Below, in pieces: positions 27,313 to 37,500 of a DNA stretch of 43,206 bases. Positions within the stretch are counted from its first letter, which is position 1, and each line of letters starts with the position of its first letter. The DNA lies in assembly GCA_015055975.1 (NCBI GenBank), contig SVHF01000014.1:1-43206 (forward strand). Direction: 5' to 3'. Both the position numbers and the translations under genes were made by a program. Origin of the DNA: Clostridiales bacterium. GTDB taxonomy: Bacteria; Bacillota; Clostridia; Christensenellales; UBA3700. Under the pieces are notes generated by a model. The model did not search any database. It worked only from the letters and a program-made list of their open reading frames with translations, and was not told where the DNA came from.

Positions 27313-28936
27313 CTTCCTTTACCCCCTCTTCTTTAAACTTTTCAATAATTTCTTCGCTATTAACTTTTTGAACAGGAATGAAGCTGTCTTCAGCAATACC
27401 AAATTCCTTATCTTTCTTAACTTCTGTTAAATCTAACGAACCAGTCATCATCAAACCGATTTCTTCTTTAGTTGTCTTATCTGCGTGTACAACGCCCATT
27501 ACTCTACCATGGCATAAAACCATGATCTTATCACAAAGGCCAAGCAACACGTCCAAATCTTCGCCTACGAATAGGACTCCTACGCCCTTCTTCTTTTGTT
27601 CATTTAATATGTTATAAATTAAATAAGAAGAGTTAATGTCTAAGCCTCTTACTGGATATGCTGTAACGATTACGTTAGGACCAGCTGAAATTTCACGGCC
27701 AACTAATACCTTTTGAACATTACCACCAGACAATCTTCTAACTGGAGTTTCTGAAGATGGTGTAGCAATTTCTAATTCTCTAATTAATCTATTTGCCTTA
27801 TTTCTAGCATGCTTTCTATCTACAAATGGGTTATACCATGCATTATCTTTATATGTCTTTAGCATCATGTTATCTGTAATAGATAATGATGGAGCAAGAC
27901 CCATGCCTAATCTATCTTCTGGGATGAATGACATTGCGATACCTTCATCGATAATCTCTTTTGGTTTCATTCCAATGATAGATTTACCAAGGTGATTGAT
28001 ATCTCCTGATTCAACCTTTCTTAACCCTGCGATTGCTTCGCAAAGTTCCTTTTGTCCACAACCAGCGATTCCTGCAATACCTAAGATTTCACCACCACGG
28101 ATATAGAAGCTAACATTATCTATAGCAGTAGCGCCTTCATCGTTTTTAATAGTTAAATCTCTGATTTCAAGAAGTGGGATATCATGCTTAACTTCAGGTC
28201 TATCAATATTTAGGTCAACCTTTTGTCCTACCATCATATCTGTTAAAGATTGAGTTGTAGCAGATTTTGTTTCAACAGTGTCAATATATGCACCCTTTCT
28301 TAAAATTGCTACTCTATCTGAAATAGATAAAACTTCTTGCAATTTGTGTGTAATGATAATAATTGATTTACCATCAGCCTTCATGTTACGCATAACGTTG
28401 AACAATTTGTCTGCCTCTTGTGGAGTTAGAACGGCTGTAGGCTCATCAAGAATCAAAATGTCTGCGCCTCTATATAAAACCTTAACTATTTCTAGTGTTT
28501 GTTTTTCGGAAACTGACATATTATATACTTTTTTATTTGGATCAACTTCAAAGCCATATTTATCGCAGATTTCTTTGATTTTGTTTGAAGCTGCTTTGAT
28601 GTCAAATTTAAATTCTTTTGGATCTAATCCTAAAACAACATTCTCAACTGCAGTAAAAATATCTACCAATTTAAAATGTTGGTGAACCATACCAATATGA
28701 TATCTATATGCATCGTGTGGAGAACGAATAGATGCTACCTCATCGTTGATATAAATATTTCCATGGTCTGGGAAATAAATGCCGGCAAGCATGTTACAAA
28801 GAGTAGTTTTACCACTACCATTTTCCCCTAATAAAGCTAAAATTTCGCCTTTTTTAACGTCGAAATTAATATCTTTATTTGCAACAATAGTACCGAATGT
28901 TTTAGTTACATTTTCAAATTTTATTGCTGTTTCCAT
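27305..28936 (-). CDS. BMP-type nucleoside/sugar ABC transporter ATP-binding protein (NupO/YufO-like, two NBDs)
   Basis: LLGENGSGKTTLCNMLAGIYFPDHG, MSVSEKQTLEIVKVLYRGADILILDEPTAVLTPQE; second NBD with RRLSGGNVQKVLVGREI. Confidence 0.93.
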   Translation of the reverse strand: METAIKFENVTKTFGTIVANKDINFDVKKGEILALLGENGSGKTTLCNMLAGIYFPDHGNIYINDEVASIRSPHDAYRYHIGMVHQHFKLVDIFTAVENVVLGLDPKEFKFDIKAASNKIKEICDKYGFEVDPNKKVYNMSVSEKQTLEIVKVLYRGADILILDEPTAVLTPQEADKLFNVMRNMKADGKSIIIITHKLQEVLSISDRVAILRKGAYIDTVETKSATTQSLTDMMVGQKVDLNIDRPEVKHDIPLLEIRDLTIKNDEGATAIDNVSFYIRGGEILGIAGIAGCGQKELCEAIAGLRKVESGDINHLGKSIIGMKPKEIIDEGIAMSFIPEDRLGMGLAPSLSITDNMMLKTYKDNAWYNPFVDRKHARNKANRLIRELEIATPSSETPVRRLSGGNVQKVLVGREISAGPNVIVTAYPVRGLDINSSYLIYNILNEQKKKGVGVLFVGEDLDVLLGLCDKIMVLCHGRVMGVVHADKTTKEEIGLMMTGSLDLTEVKKDKEFGIAEDSFIPVQKVNSEEIIEKFKEEGVKEDE

Positions 28937-28981
28937 AAATGCAAATTGTGGGAGAGCCCCACTTTCCTTTTATAATTTTAT

Positions 28982-29008
28982 TTGGGAAGTGGAAAATCCA
29001 CTTCCCAA
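28982..29008 (-). other. Intercistronic RNA hairpin between the BMP lipoprotein gene and the ATPase gene
   Basis: TTGGGAAGTGGA-AAA-TCCACTTCCCAA perfect 12-bp stem with 3-nt loop; no T-tract on the transcribed strand. Confidence 0.75.
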
Positions 29009-29028
29009 GTTTAGTCTAGTATGCTTAA

Positions 29029-30345
29029 TTAAGCAGCTGCAGCACCAGATTCTGTGATACCGTCGATTCTAATATCGAAGTATGGAGCAGAACGTAATAC
29101 TGATTCGTCGAAGTAATAAACATCTCCTACTTTCTTAATACATTCAGCACCGCCCATACCATAAGCAGATGTGTATGTTGTTAAGTGAGCACCATTAACT
29201 GTGAATGATGCGCAATCAAATACGTGTAGAGTACCAGCTTTAATTGCAGCAACCTTAGCAGCGATTTCTTCAGAAATATCTGTCTTGAATGCCTTGCCGT
29301 TTAATTCTGTGATACCAACAGCACCAGCTTCATAACCAGCGTGCCAATCTGTTTCAATAGCAGCGTCTGTTAACTTATTGTAGAATAGGTTAGTATAGTA
29401 AACTGACCAGTTATTTGTAGAAGATGTTAAAGAAGCTCTAGGAGCAGCTTGTAACATACCTACGTTATATCCAACTGAATAAACAAGAGTTCCTTCATCG
29501 AAAGCTGTTTCACAAGCTGTTGGAGCACCTTCTGAGTCAGCGTGTTGTCCGATGATAATACAACCATCAGCGATTAAAGCCTTAGCTGTTTCATTTTCTT
29601 TATTGAAATCGAACCAAGAGTTTGTATACTTAACGCTCATAACAACGTTAGATACAACTGACTTAATTCCTAGATAGAATGCTGTATATCCAGAAACAAC
29701 TTCTGCATATGGGTAAGCACCAACATAACCGATCTTGATGTCTTCGCCTTTGTAGTTAGAAGCTGATAATTTACCATCTTCAACTAATTGCTTTAACTTC
29801 AAACCAGCAGCAACACCTGATACATATCTAGATTGATAGATATCTGTGAATGCGTTCTTCCAGTTAGCATTACCTGAACCAGCAGCTAAGTCACCTGTCA
29901 TAGAAACAAATGTAACTGATGGGTTAGCAGCAACTGTATCGCCGATAGCAAATTGGTGACCATAAGAGTTTGTGATAACTAATGTAGCATTATTAGAAAT
30001 AGTTTCTTGACAAGCTGTAGCACAAGTAGCGTCTTCACCAATGCTCTTCTTCCAGATGATGTTTACTGTAGCGCCCTTTCCTTCTAAGAAAGCTTTAGCA
30101 GCATTAATACCATCCATGTGAGCCTTTGTGTAGCCTTCTGATTCATCGCCTACCATTACGGCACCAACAGTTAATGTCTTACCTGTTAGGTCAGCTGTAT
30201 AAGCGCTGTTGTCTACATCTGTGTTATACTTGTGTGCAAATGTTGTGTCGTATGTTTCTAAAGCATTGCTGCTACAAGCAACAAAGCAAAGAACTGCAAC
30301 GATTACAGACAAACAAATAACTAATGTTAAAATCTTGTTTTTCAT
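29029..30345 (-). CDS. BMP/Med-family substrate-binding lipoprotein (nucleoside binding)
   Basis: Lipobox CFVACSS; TVGAVMVGDESEGYTKAHMDGINAA; DIKIGYVGAYPYAEVVSGYTAFYLGIKSV; IIIGQHADSEGAPTAC. Confidence 0.92.
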   Translation of the reverse strand: MKNKILTLVICLSVIVAVLCFVACSSNALETYDTTFAHKYNTDVDNSAYTADLTGKTLTVGAVMVGDESEGYTKAHMDGINAAKAFLEGKGATVNIIWKKSIGEDATCATACQETISNNATLVITNSYGHQFAIGDTVAANPSVTFVSMTGDLAAGSGNANWKNAFTDIYQSRYVSGVAAGLKLKQLVEDGKLSASNYKGEDIKIGYVGAYPYAEVVSGYTAFYLGIKSVVSNVVMSVKYTNSWFDFNKENETAKALIADGCIIIGQHADSEGAPTACETAFDEGTLVYSVGYNVGMLQAAPRASLTSSTNNWSVYYTNLFYNKLTDAAIETDWHAGYEAGAVGITELNGKAFKTDISEEIAAKVAAIKAGTLHVFDCASFTVNGAHLTTYTSAYGMGGAECIKKVGDVYYFDESVLRSAPYFDIRIDGITESGAAAA

Positions 30346-30381
30346 TGTAAACCTCCAATACCCCTTATCGGGGAAATTTAA

Positions 30382-30954
30382 CTACTTTCTAAATTGGATT
30401 CCGTCTTCACTCATCGACTCTACGATAGCTAAAGAATAAAGATCAATTCCTTTTCCTCTTAATTCTTTACCACCGTCTTGGAATCCTTTTTCTACGGCGA
30501 TAGCAATACCAGCAAGTTTAGCACCAGCTTGATTTACTATGCTCATCATTCCGTTTGTTGCTTCACCTGTTGCCATAAAATCGTCAACAATTAAAACAAC
30601 ATCGCCGTTATTTATATATTTCTTTGTAACTTTTATAATATTGTCATCACCATGAGTAAAAGAATGAACTTTTGCTTCATAATAAGCATCTGTTAATTGC
30701 TTTGTCTTATGCTTTTTAGCAAATACCATTCTGCAACCAAATTGTTGAGCAACTAGACATGCAAAAGCAATTCCTGATGATTCAACTGTTAAAACTTTAT
30801 TTACTGGATATTTTTTAAAGTGGTTATAAACGTCCTTAGACATTTCTGACAATAGAGAGACATCAATTTGTTGATTCAAAAAGCTGTCAATCTTTAGAAT
30901 GTCAGTTCCAATAACCGTTCCTTCTTCTAAGATTCTTTTTTCTAATAAATCCAA
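30382..30954 (-). CDS. xpt: Xanthine phosphoribosyltransferase
   Basis: PRPP motif VVLIVDDFMATGEATNGM; MDLLEKRILEEGTVIGTDILKIDSFLNQQID typical of Xpt. TTG start with GAGGA SD; guanine riboswitch upstream. Confidence 0.93.
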   Translation of the reverse strand: MDLLEKRILEEGTVIGTDILKIDSFLNQQIDVSLLSEMSKDVYNHFKKYPVNKVLTVESSGIAFACLVAQQFGCRMVFAKKHKTKQLTDAYYEAKVHSFTHGDDNIIKVTKKYINNGDVVLIVDDFMATGEATNGMMSIVNQAGAKLAGIAIAVEKGFQDGGKELRGKGIDLYSLAIVESMSEDGIQFRK

Positions 30955-30980
30955 GATCTATCCTCGCTTAAACCTAAATC

Positions 30981-31019
30981 AAAAAATATAGTGGTAGCTA
31001 TATTTTTTCACCTACCACT
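30981..31019 (-). terminator. Riboswitch expression-platform terminator
   Basis: Minus strand AGTGGTAG-(14 nt)-CTACCACT followed by ATATTTTTTG. Confidence 0.88.
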
Positions 31020-31036
31020 TAATACAAATAATATGT

Positions 31037-31104
31037 TACCAATAGTCATATCTTTGGCGATATGGTAGAAACTTTTGGGCCATTTATCCAAAATTATATT
31101 GGTA
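31037..31104 (-). promoter_or_regulatory. Purine riboswitch aptamer, guanine class
   Basis: Minus strand TACCAATATAATTTTGGATAAATGGCCCAAAAGTTTCTACCATATCGCCAAAGATATGACTATTGGTA: conserved J1/2 TATAAT, J2/3 GTTTCTACC, J3/1 GACTA (C74-type). P1, P2 and P3 all pair. Confidence 0.95.
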
Positions 31105-31190
31105 GGTTATATTTAGAGTCTATAATAAGAAGTCTCAAAAGTCAATTATAATATATGTAATATATTGTAAAATCTTAATAATTATTTAAG

Positions 31191-32426
31191 TTATGCATTT
31201 TCCTTTGCAAAAGAAAAAGCGCTCTGCATCTTAATAATCTTTTCTCTTCCTATGCCATATTTAGTAGCAAGACTCTCCCAATTATCTTGAATAATCTTGC
31301 ATATATTCTTTAGTATTATTTCTCCGTCATCCCTATTAATACCAAAATGTTTACTTACACTTAACGCTAGCTCTTTAGATATATTTGGATTGTTAAAGTC
31401 AACATATAAATCTAATTGATTTCCTCTTGGAGTAGAATTAACATCGTATAAAGGAGAAAGAGCCCATCCTGTCTTTGCTAATATAAAACCATGATTTCTT
31501 AAATGGTCATCCGTGTTTCTAATTGCCATATTAAATACAATTCTCTTCCAAAGCTCAATTAAATCCTCTTTTGTATTTGCTCCATATGATTTTATAAAAT
31601 TAGCAATATTTAAATAACTTGAATCTTCGCCATCTGTTTTACCTAATAAAGTCATAGCAGATGCAAAATGTATTCTTCTTGATTGATCTCTATCAAATCT
31701 CTTTGTTAGAAATGTATGTCCATTTTTTGAGAATTGCTCAAGCTTTGTTTCCGGCACGTTTAATCCACATAGCCTAGCAAGATCAGATGCTACCTTTTCC
31801 CATGCGCCAACATCCACATCGTCGTTTTTTGCTGGGAACTTTGCTATCCATAAGTTCCCTTCTGGATCAATTACATTTGCTTTTGGTCTAGCGCCACCTA
31901 AAGATGAGCCTGGTTTAAATAGCATATCTAACCACTCATCTGACACATCTTCGTCGTTGCTAATGCTATATGATATATGTTCTAATTCTCTCAACGATGC
32001 CCAAGGAGGTGTAGCATATTCTTTATCTGAAGATAGAAATTCGCCATCTTTATCTAGTTTAAATCTTAGAGCGCCCATTCTTGTCTCGTCATATATGCCT
32101 AACAAAAAGTCACTCTCATATAAACCTCTTGGCATTCTGTCTTCTTTTTCAGCTTGTCGTGCTTCCTTTCTTTTTAAAAGCGTTCTTCCCCACCTATCTG
32201 GAGCGGAATCATAAAAAATTCCAAACTTCTTTTCTTTAGATTTAAATTGTCGTCCTGTATATAATTGAAGATTTGGATCAATTCTAAAACGATTGATAGC
32301 AAGCCAGTCCATGTCATACTCAAAAGAATAATGTTCTTTATTCTTGAACACATCAACATATAATGTTCCCATAAACATGGGCTCTTTATCCGTGAAGTTC
32401 TCATATACATAAATTGTCTTGCTCAT
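31191..32426 (-). CDS. hipA: HipA-family serine/threonine kinase toxin
   Basis: GIFYDSAPDRWGRTLLKR, GSSLGGARPKANVID, TFLTKRFDRDQSRRIHFASAMTLLG, NTDDHLRNHGFIL, LSPLYDVNSTP. Confidence 0.92.
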   Translation of the reverse strand: MSKTIYVYENFTDKEPMFMGTLYVDVFKNKEHYSFEYDMDWLAINRFRIDPNLQLYTGRQFKSKEKKFGIFYDSAPDRWGRTLLKRKEARQAEKEDRMPRGLYESDFLLGIYDETRMGALRFKLDKDGEFLSSDKEYATPPWASLRELEHISYSISNDEDVSDEWLDMLFKPGSSLGGARPKANVIDPEGNLWIAKFPAKNDDVDVGAWEKVASDLARLCGLNVPETKLEQFSKNGHTFLTKRFDRDQSRRIHFASAMTLLGKTDGEDSSYLNIANFIKSYGANTKEDLIELWKRIVFNMAIRNTDDHLRNHGFILAKTGWALSPLYDVNSTPRGNQLDLYVDFNNPNISKELALSVSKHFGINRDDGEIILKNICKIIQDNWESLATKYGIGREKIIKMQSAFSFAKENA

Positions 32427-32429
32427 TTG

Positions 32430-32741
32430 TTACCTTCTATTTATCTTTTTCGTTGCCATTTCTATATCTTGCAACTTTCTTCCTAATTCATCATCTTTTG
32501 CTATTAATAGTAAATCTGTATCCAGTCCATTTAGTGCATGCAACACATTTGCATATATTCCAATAGCAACTCCAGCATCGCCCTTTTCTACGCGCCAAAT
32601 AGTAGCTCTAGATACACCTGCTCGTTCTGCAGCAAGATTAACACTTATTTTTCTTCTTAATCTTGCCATCTTTATTTGCTCGCCCATTATGCTCAATGTT
32701 TCTTGCATATCTGGCATAATGTCCACTTTCCTATATTTCAT
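32430..32741 (-). CDS. hipB: XRE-family HTH antitoxin (HipB-like)
   Basis: 103 aa; QIKMARLRRKISVNLAAERAGVSRATIWRVEKGDAGVAIGIYANVLHALNGLD. Immediately upstream of hipA. Confidence 0.88.
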   Translation of the reverse strand: MKYRKVDIMPDMQETLSIMGEQIKMARLRRKISVNLAAERAGVSRATIWRVEKGDAGVAIGIYANVLHALNGLDTDLLLIAKDDELGRKLQDIEMATKKINRR

Positions 32742-32766
32742 ATTTGTTACTCCCTATTTGTTTCTT

Positions 32767-32795
32767 ATTTTAAGCACTTTTGCTGATTTTGTCAA
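32767..32795 (-). promoter_or_regulatory. Sigma-A promoter of hipBA
   Basis: Minus strand TTGACA (32795-32790)-17 bp-TAAAAT (32772-32767), 26 nt before the hipB start. Confidence 0.75.
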
Positions 32796-32833
32796 ATATA
32801 TGAAACATTTTAATATTTTGGACGTAACAAAAT

Positions 32834-32860
32834 TGCCACCATCCATAAAAGATAGTGGCA
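32834..32860 (-). terminator. Terminator of the purine operon, downstream of fhs
   Basis: Minus strand TGCCACTATC / GATGGTGGCA (10 bp, one U-G wobble) followed by ATTTTGTT. Confidence 0.75.
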
Positions 32861-32885
32861 TATATATTTTTTATTTAACTATATA

Positions 32886-34559
32886 TTAGAATAATCCAGA
32901 GATTTTGCCGTTTTCATCAACATCAATTCTTTCTGCTGCTGGTGATTTTGGAAGTCCAGGCATTGTCATAATATCTCCAGTTAAAGCTACTATAAATCCT
33001 GCACCTGCAGAAACTTTAATATTTCTAACGGTTACTATAAATCCTTCTGGAGCACCTAAAAGTGCTGCATTATCTGAGAAGCTATATTGAGTCTTTGCCA
33101 TGCAAATTGGCATGTTGCCATAGCCAAGCTCTGTAAGTTTTGCAATTTGCTCTTTAGCGTTTTGTGTAAATGTTACACCCTTACCGCCGTAGATCTTTGT
33201 AACAATATCTTCAATCTTCTTTTCAATTGGTTGGTTCAATTCATATGAGAATGTGAAGTCGTTTGGTTTCTCTACAAGTTCTACAACCTCTTTAGCAAGT
33301 TCAATACCGCCATTTCCACCATCTGCCCAAACAGTAGATAGTCTAACATTAACGCCAAGTTCTTTACACTTTTCAATAACTAGATTGATTTCAGCATCTG
33401 TATCTGTTGGGAATCTATTTACAGCAACTACGCAAGGTAGCTTATAAACATTTGTCATATTAGATACGTGACGCAAAAGGTTTGGAATGCCTTTTTCTAA
33501 AGCTTGAAGGTTCTCCTTCCCAAGTTCGTTCTTTGCCATACCGCCATGCATCTTTAAAGCTCTAACTGTTGCTACAACAACTACAGCATTTGGTTTTAAT
33601 CCTGCCATTCTGCACTTAATATCTAAGAACTTTTCAGCACCAAGGTCTGCACCGAATCCAGCCTCTGTTACAACATAGTCGCCAAGCTTTAGAGCCATAC
33701 GCGTTGCTATTACTGAATTACATCCATGCGCAATATTTGCAAAAGGACCACCATGTACAAATGTTGGAGTTCCTTCTAATGTTTGAACAAGGTTTGGCTT
33801 TAGCGCATCTTTTAAAAGTGCGGCCATAGCTCCAACTGCTTTCAAATCTCCAGCTGTTATTGGCTTATCATCATATGTGTATGCTACAACGATTCTAGAT
33901 AATCTTTCTTTTAAATCGTTTATTCCATTTGCTAAGCAAAATACTGCCATGATTTCAGAAGCAACAGTTATATCGTATCCATCTTCTCTTGGAACACCAT
34001 TTTTACTTCCGCCTAATCCATCAACTACAAAACGTAGTTGTCTATCGTTCATATCTACGCATCTTCTCCAAGTAATCTTTCTTGGATCAATATTTAATGC
34101 GTTCCCTTGATGAATATGGTTATCTAGCATTGCAGCTAACAAATTGTTTGCAGCTCCAATTGCATGGAAATCTCCAGTAAAGTGAAGATTTATATCTTCC
34201 ATAGGAACTACTTGAGCATATCCGCCGCCTGCGGCGCCACCTTTAACACCAAATACTGGTCCTAGTGATGGTTCACGTAAAGCTACTACTACATTCTTGC
34301 CAATTTTCTTTAATCCATCTGCAAGGCCAATAGTTGTAGTTGTCTTTCCTTCTCCTGCTGGAGTTGGAGTGATTGCTGTAACTAGAATCAACTTCCCATC
34401 TTTTCTCGTAGATTCTTTTAAAAGCGAGTAATCAATCTTTGCTTTGTAGTTTCCATATTGTTCGATGTATTTTTCATCGATACCAGCAACTTTTGCAATT
34501 TCTGTTATTTTTTGCATTTTTGCTTGTTGTGCAATTTCAATGTCAGATAAGTATGCCAT
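32886..34559 (-). CDS. fhs: Formate--tetrahydrofolate ligase
   Basis: [61 protein letters not shown], and end-to-end family resemblance over 557 aa. Confidence 0.97.
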   Translation of the reverse strand: MAYLSDIEIAQQAKMQKITEIAKVAGIDEKYIEQYGNYKAKIDYSLLKESTRKDGKLILVTAITPTPAGEGKTTTTIGLADGLKKIGKNVVVALREPSLGPVFGVKGGAAGGGYAQVVPMEDINLHFTGDFHAIGAANNLLAAMLDNHIHQGNALNIDPRKITWRRCVDMNDRQLRFVVDGLGGSKNGVPREDGYDITVASEIMAVFCLANGINDLKERLSRIVVAYTYDDKPITAGDLKAVGAMAALLKDALKPNLVQTLEGTPTFVHGGPFANIAHGCNSVIATRMALKLGDYVVTEAGFGADLGAEKFLDIKCRMAGLKPNAVVVVATVRALKMHGGMAKNELGKENLQALEKGIPNLLRHVSNMTNVYKLPCVVAVNRFPTDTDAEINLVIEKCKELGVNVRLSTVWADGGNGGIELAKEVVELVEKPNDFTFSYELNQPIEKKIEDIVTKIYGGKGVTFTQNAKEQIAKLTELGYGNMPICMAKTQYSFSDNAALLGAPEGFIVTVRNIKVSAGAGFIVALTGDIMTMPGLPKSPAAERIDVDENGKISGLF

Positions 34560-34562
34560 TAT

Positions 34563-37500
34563 TTATTCCCCTTTAAAATATTTAACGGCAGATTCAAACA
34601 TCTTCATATCATATATACCATAAACATTCTTATATAGTCCATAGCCAATTCTTTCACTGTGTCCCATCTTACCAAATACTCTACCATCTGGAGATGTAAT
34701 ACCTTCAATTGCGTACATAGAATTATTTGGGTTATATTGAATGTCTGATGTTGGAACGCCTTCTAAATCAACATATTGCGTAGCAATTTGTCCATTTTCA
34801 GCCAATTCCTTAATTAACTTTTCATCACTTAAGAATCTTCCTTCACCATGTGAAATTGGAACTGTATAGATATCTCCAACCTTTGTACCGCGTAGCCATG
34901 GAGACTTATTAGATGCAATTCTAATTCTAACTAGCTTTGATTGGTGACGAGCAATTGTATTAAATGTCAAAGTTGGACATGTTGCATCTGTATCTATAAT
35001 CTTTCCATATGGAACCAAGCCAAGTTTAATTAAAGCTTGGAAACCATTACAAATACCGCACATCAAACCATCTCTATTATTTAGAAGGTTATGAACTTCA
35101 TCTTTAATTGCGGCATTTTTAAAGAATGACATGATGAATTTTGCAGAGCCATCTGGTTCGTCACCACCACTAAATCCTCCTGGGATGAATATCATTTGAG
35201 ATTCTTTAATTTCATCTACGAAGTGATCAACACTTCTTGAGATTCCTTCTTTTGTTAAGTTGTTAATAATAAATGTCTTAACATCAGCGCCAGCATCTAA
35301 CATTACCTTTGCTGAATCGTATTCGCAGTTTGTTCCTGGGAATACTGGAATTAAAACCCTAGGTTTAGCAACTTTAATATTTGGGAAAGCAACCTTTGTT
35401 GCTTCGTAATTGAATGCTTCATATGTCTTTGCATCATTCTTTATTAACATTGGATATACGCTATCTAATTTCTTTTCATATAATCCGCAAAGTGCATTGA
35501 AGTCTAAATCAAAGTTTCTATATATAATCTTCTTATCTTCGATAATGTTTCCAACTAATTCACCATCAACATCATCTTCAACTTCTAATATGAATGAACC
35601 ATATTTATATCCAAAGATGTCGTTTAGCTCTAAAGCATCTGAATACTTAAATCCAAATCCATTACCCATGCTCATCTTAGCTACAGCTTCAGCAATACCG
35701 CCAAAGCCTAATGCGTAAGCTGCATAAACTTTTTTATCTCTCATAAGCTTTGTAATCTTATTGAATAAAGCAATTGTAGATTGAGCTTCTGGTAAATTAT
35801 CTTTTGTATAGTCAGGTTGTAATAAAACTACTTTATGACCTGCTTTCTTGAAGTCGTTAGTTACAACCTCATCAACATTTCCTGTTGTTACCGCAAATGA
35901 TACAAGTGTTGGTGGAACATCTAGTTTTTCAAATGAACCACTCATAGAATCCTTACCACCAATAGCACCAACTCCAAAATCTTTTTGTGCCATAAATGCA
36001 CCAAGAAGAGCTGAAAGTGGTTTCCCCCAACGATTAACATCTTTTCCTGGCTTTTCAAAATATTCTTGGAATGTTAGATATACATCTTCGTAACTTGCAC
36101 CCGTTGCAATCAATTTTGCAAGAGATTCAACAACTGCTAAATATGCTCCATGATATGGAGAAGCACTTGTTATATATGGGTTATATCCCCAAGACATATA
36201 TGAACAATTATTAGTATGCTTCTTTTCGACAGAGATCTTATGAACCATTGCTTGAATTGGAGTTAATTGGTTCTTACCACCAAATGGCATTAAAACTGTT
36301 CCAGCGCCAATTGTAGAGTCAAAACGCTCAGAAAGTCCACGCTTAGAGCAAACGTTCAAATCTTGCATTAATTCTTCGTAATTAGCCTTAAAATCGCCTG
36401 TTATAACTTTAGTTATATCGTTTATCTTATTAGCTTTAATGTTAATATGCTTTTCAGCACCATTTGAATTCAAAAATTCACGAGATATATCTACGATAGT
36501 CTTTCCGTTCCAATGCATTCTAAGTCTTGGCTCAGCTGTAACTGTAGCCACAACTGTAGCTTCTAAGTTTTCGCGCTTTGCTATCTTCATAAATGCATCG
36601 ATGTTTTCTTTTTCGATAACCACTGCCATTCTTTCTTGAGATTCAGAAATAGCAAGTTCTGTTCCATCAAGTCCATCGTATTTCTTTGGAACTGCATCTA
36701 GGTTAATATCCAAGCCATCTGCAAGTTCACCAACAGCTACAGATACACCACCTGCACCAAAGTCGTTACAACGCTTAATCATACGGCAAGCTTCTTCATT
36801 TCTAAATAATCTTTGAAGTTTTCTTTCTTCTGGAGCATTACCCTTTTGAACTTCAGCACCACATGTTTCAACTGAATGAGCATTGTGAGCTTTAGAAGAA
36901 CCTGTAGCACCACCAATACCATCACGGCCAGTTCTTCCTCCTAAAAGTATTACTATATCTCCATCTTGAGGACATTCTCTTCTTACATTCTTTTGTGGAG
37001 TTGCTGCCATAACGGCACCTATTTCCATTCTCTTTGCAGCATAACCTGGGTGATAAATTTCATCTACCATACCAGTAGCTAAGCCTATTTGGTTACCATA
37101 TGAAGAATAACCAGCTGCGGCAGTTTGAACAATCTTTCTTTGTGGAAGTTTTCCAGGGATTGTCTCAGATACTGGAACTGTAGGATCTGCAGCGCCTGTA
37201 ACACGCATTGCAGAATATACATAAGAACGTCCAGATAGTGGGTCTCTTATAGCCCCACCGATACATGTAGCTGCGCCACCAAATGGCTCAATTTCTGTTG
37301 GGTGGTTATGTGTTTCGTTTTTAAATAGTAAAAGCCATGGCTCTTTAACGCCGTCAACTTCAATTTCCATCTTAACTGTGCATGCGTTAATTTCTTCAGA
37401 TTCATCAAGCTTTGTAAGCTTGCCTGTTTTCTTAAGATATTTAGCAGCAAGTGTACCAATATCCATTAAATTAATTGGCTTTGTTCTTCCTAGTTCTTTT

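Noticed and set aside
25777-29057. Plus-strand ORFs of 79-135 aa inside the ABC transporter genes
   Set aside because: They are antisense to well-supported transporter CDSs, lack convincing SD sequences and have no recognisable domains.
32419-32889. Plus-strand 156-aa hydrophobic ORF overlapping hipB and the hipB promoter
   Set aside because: It is antisense to hipB and crosses the fhs terminator. Its hydrophobicity is explained by the complement of an AT-rich coding strand.
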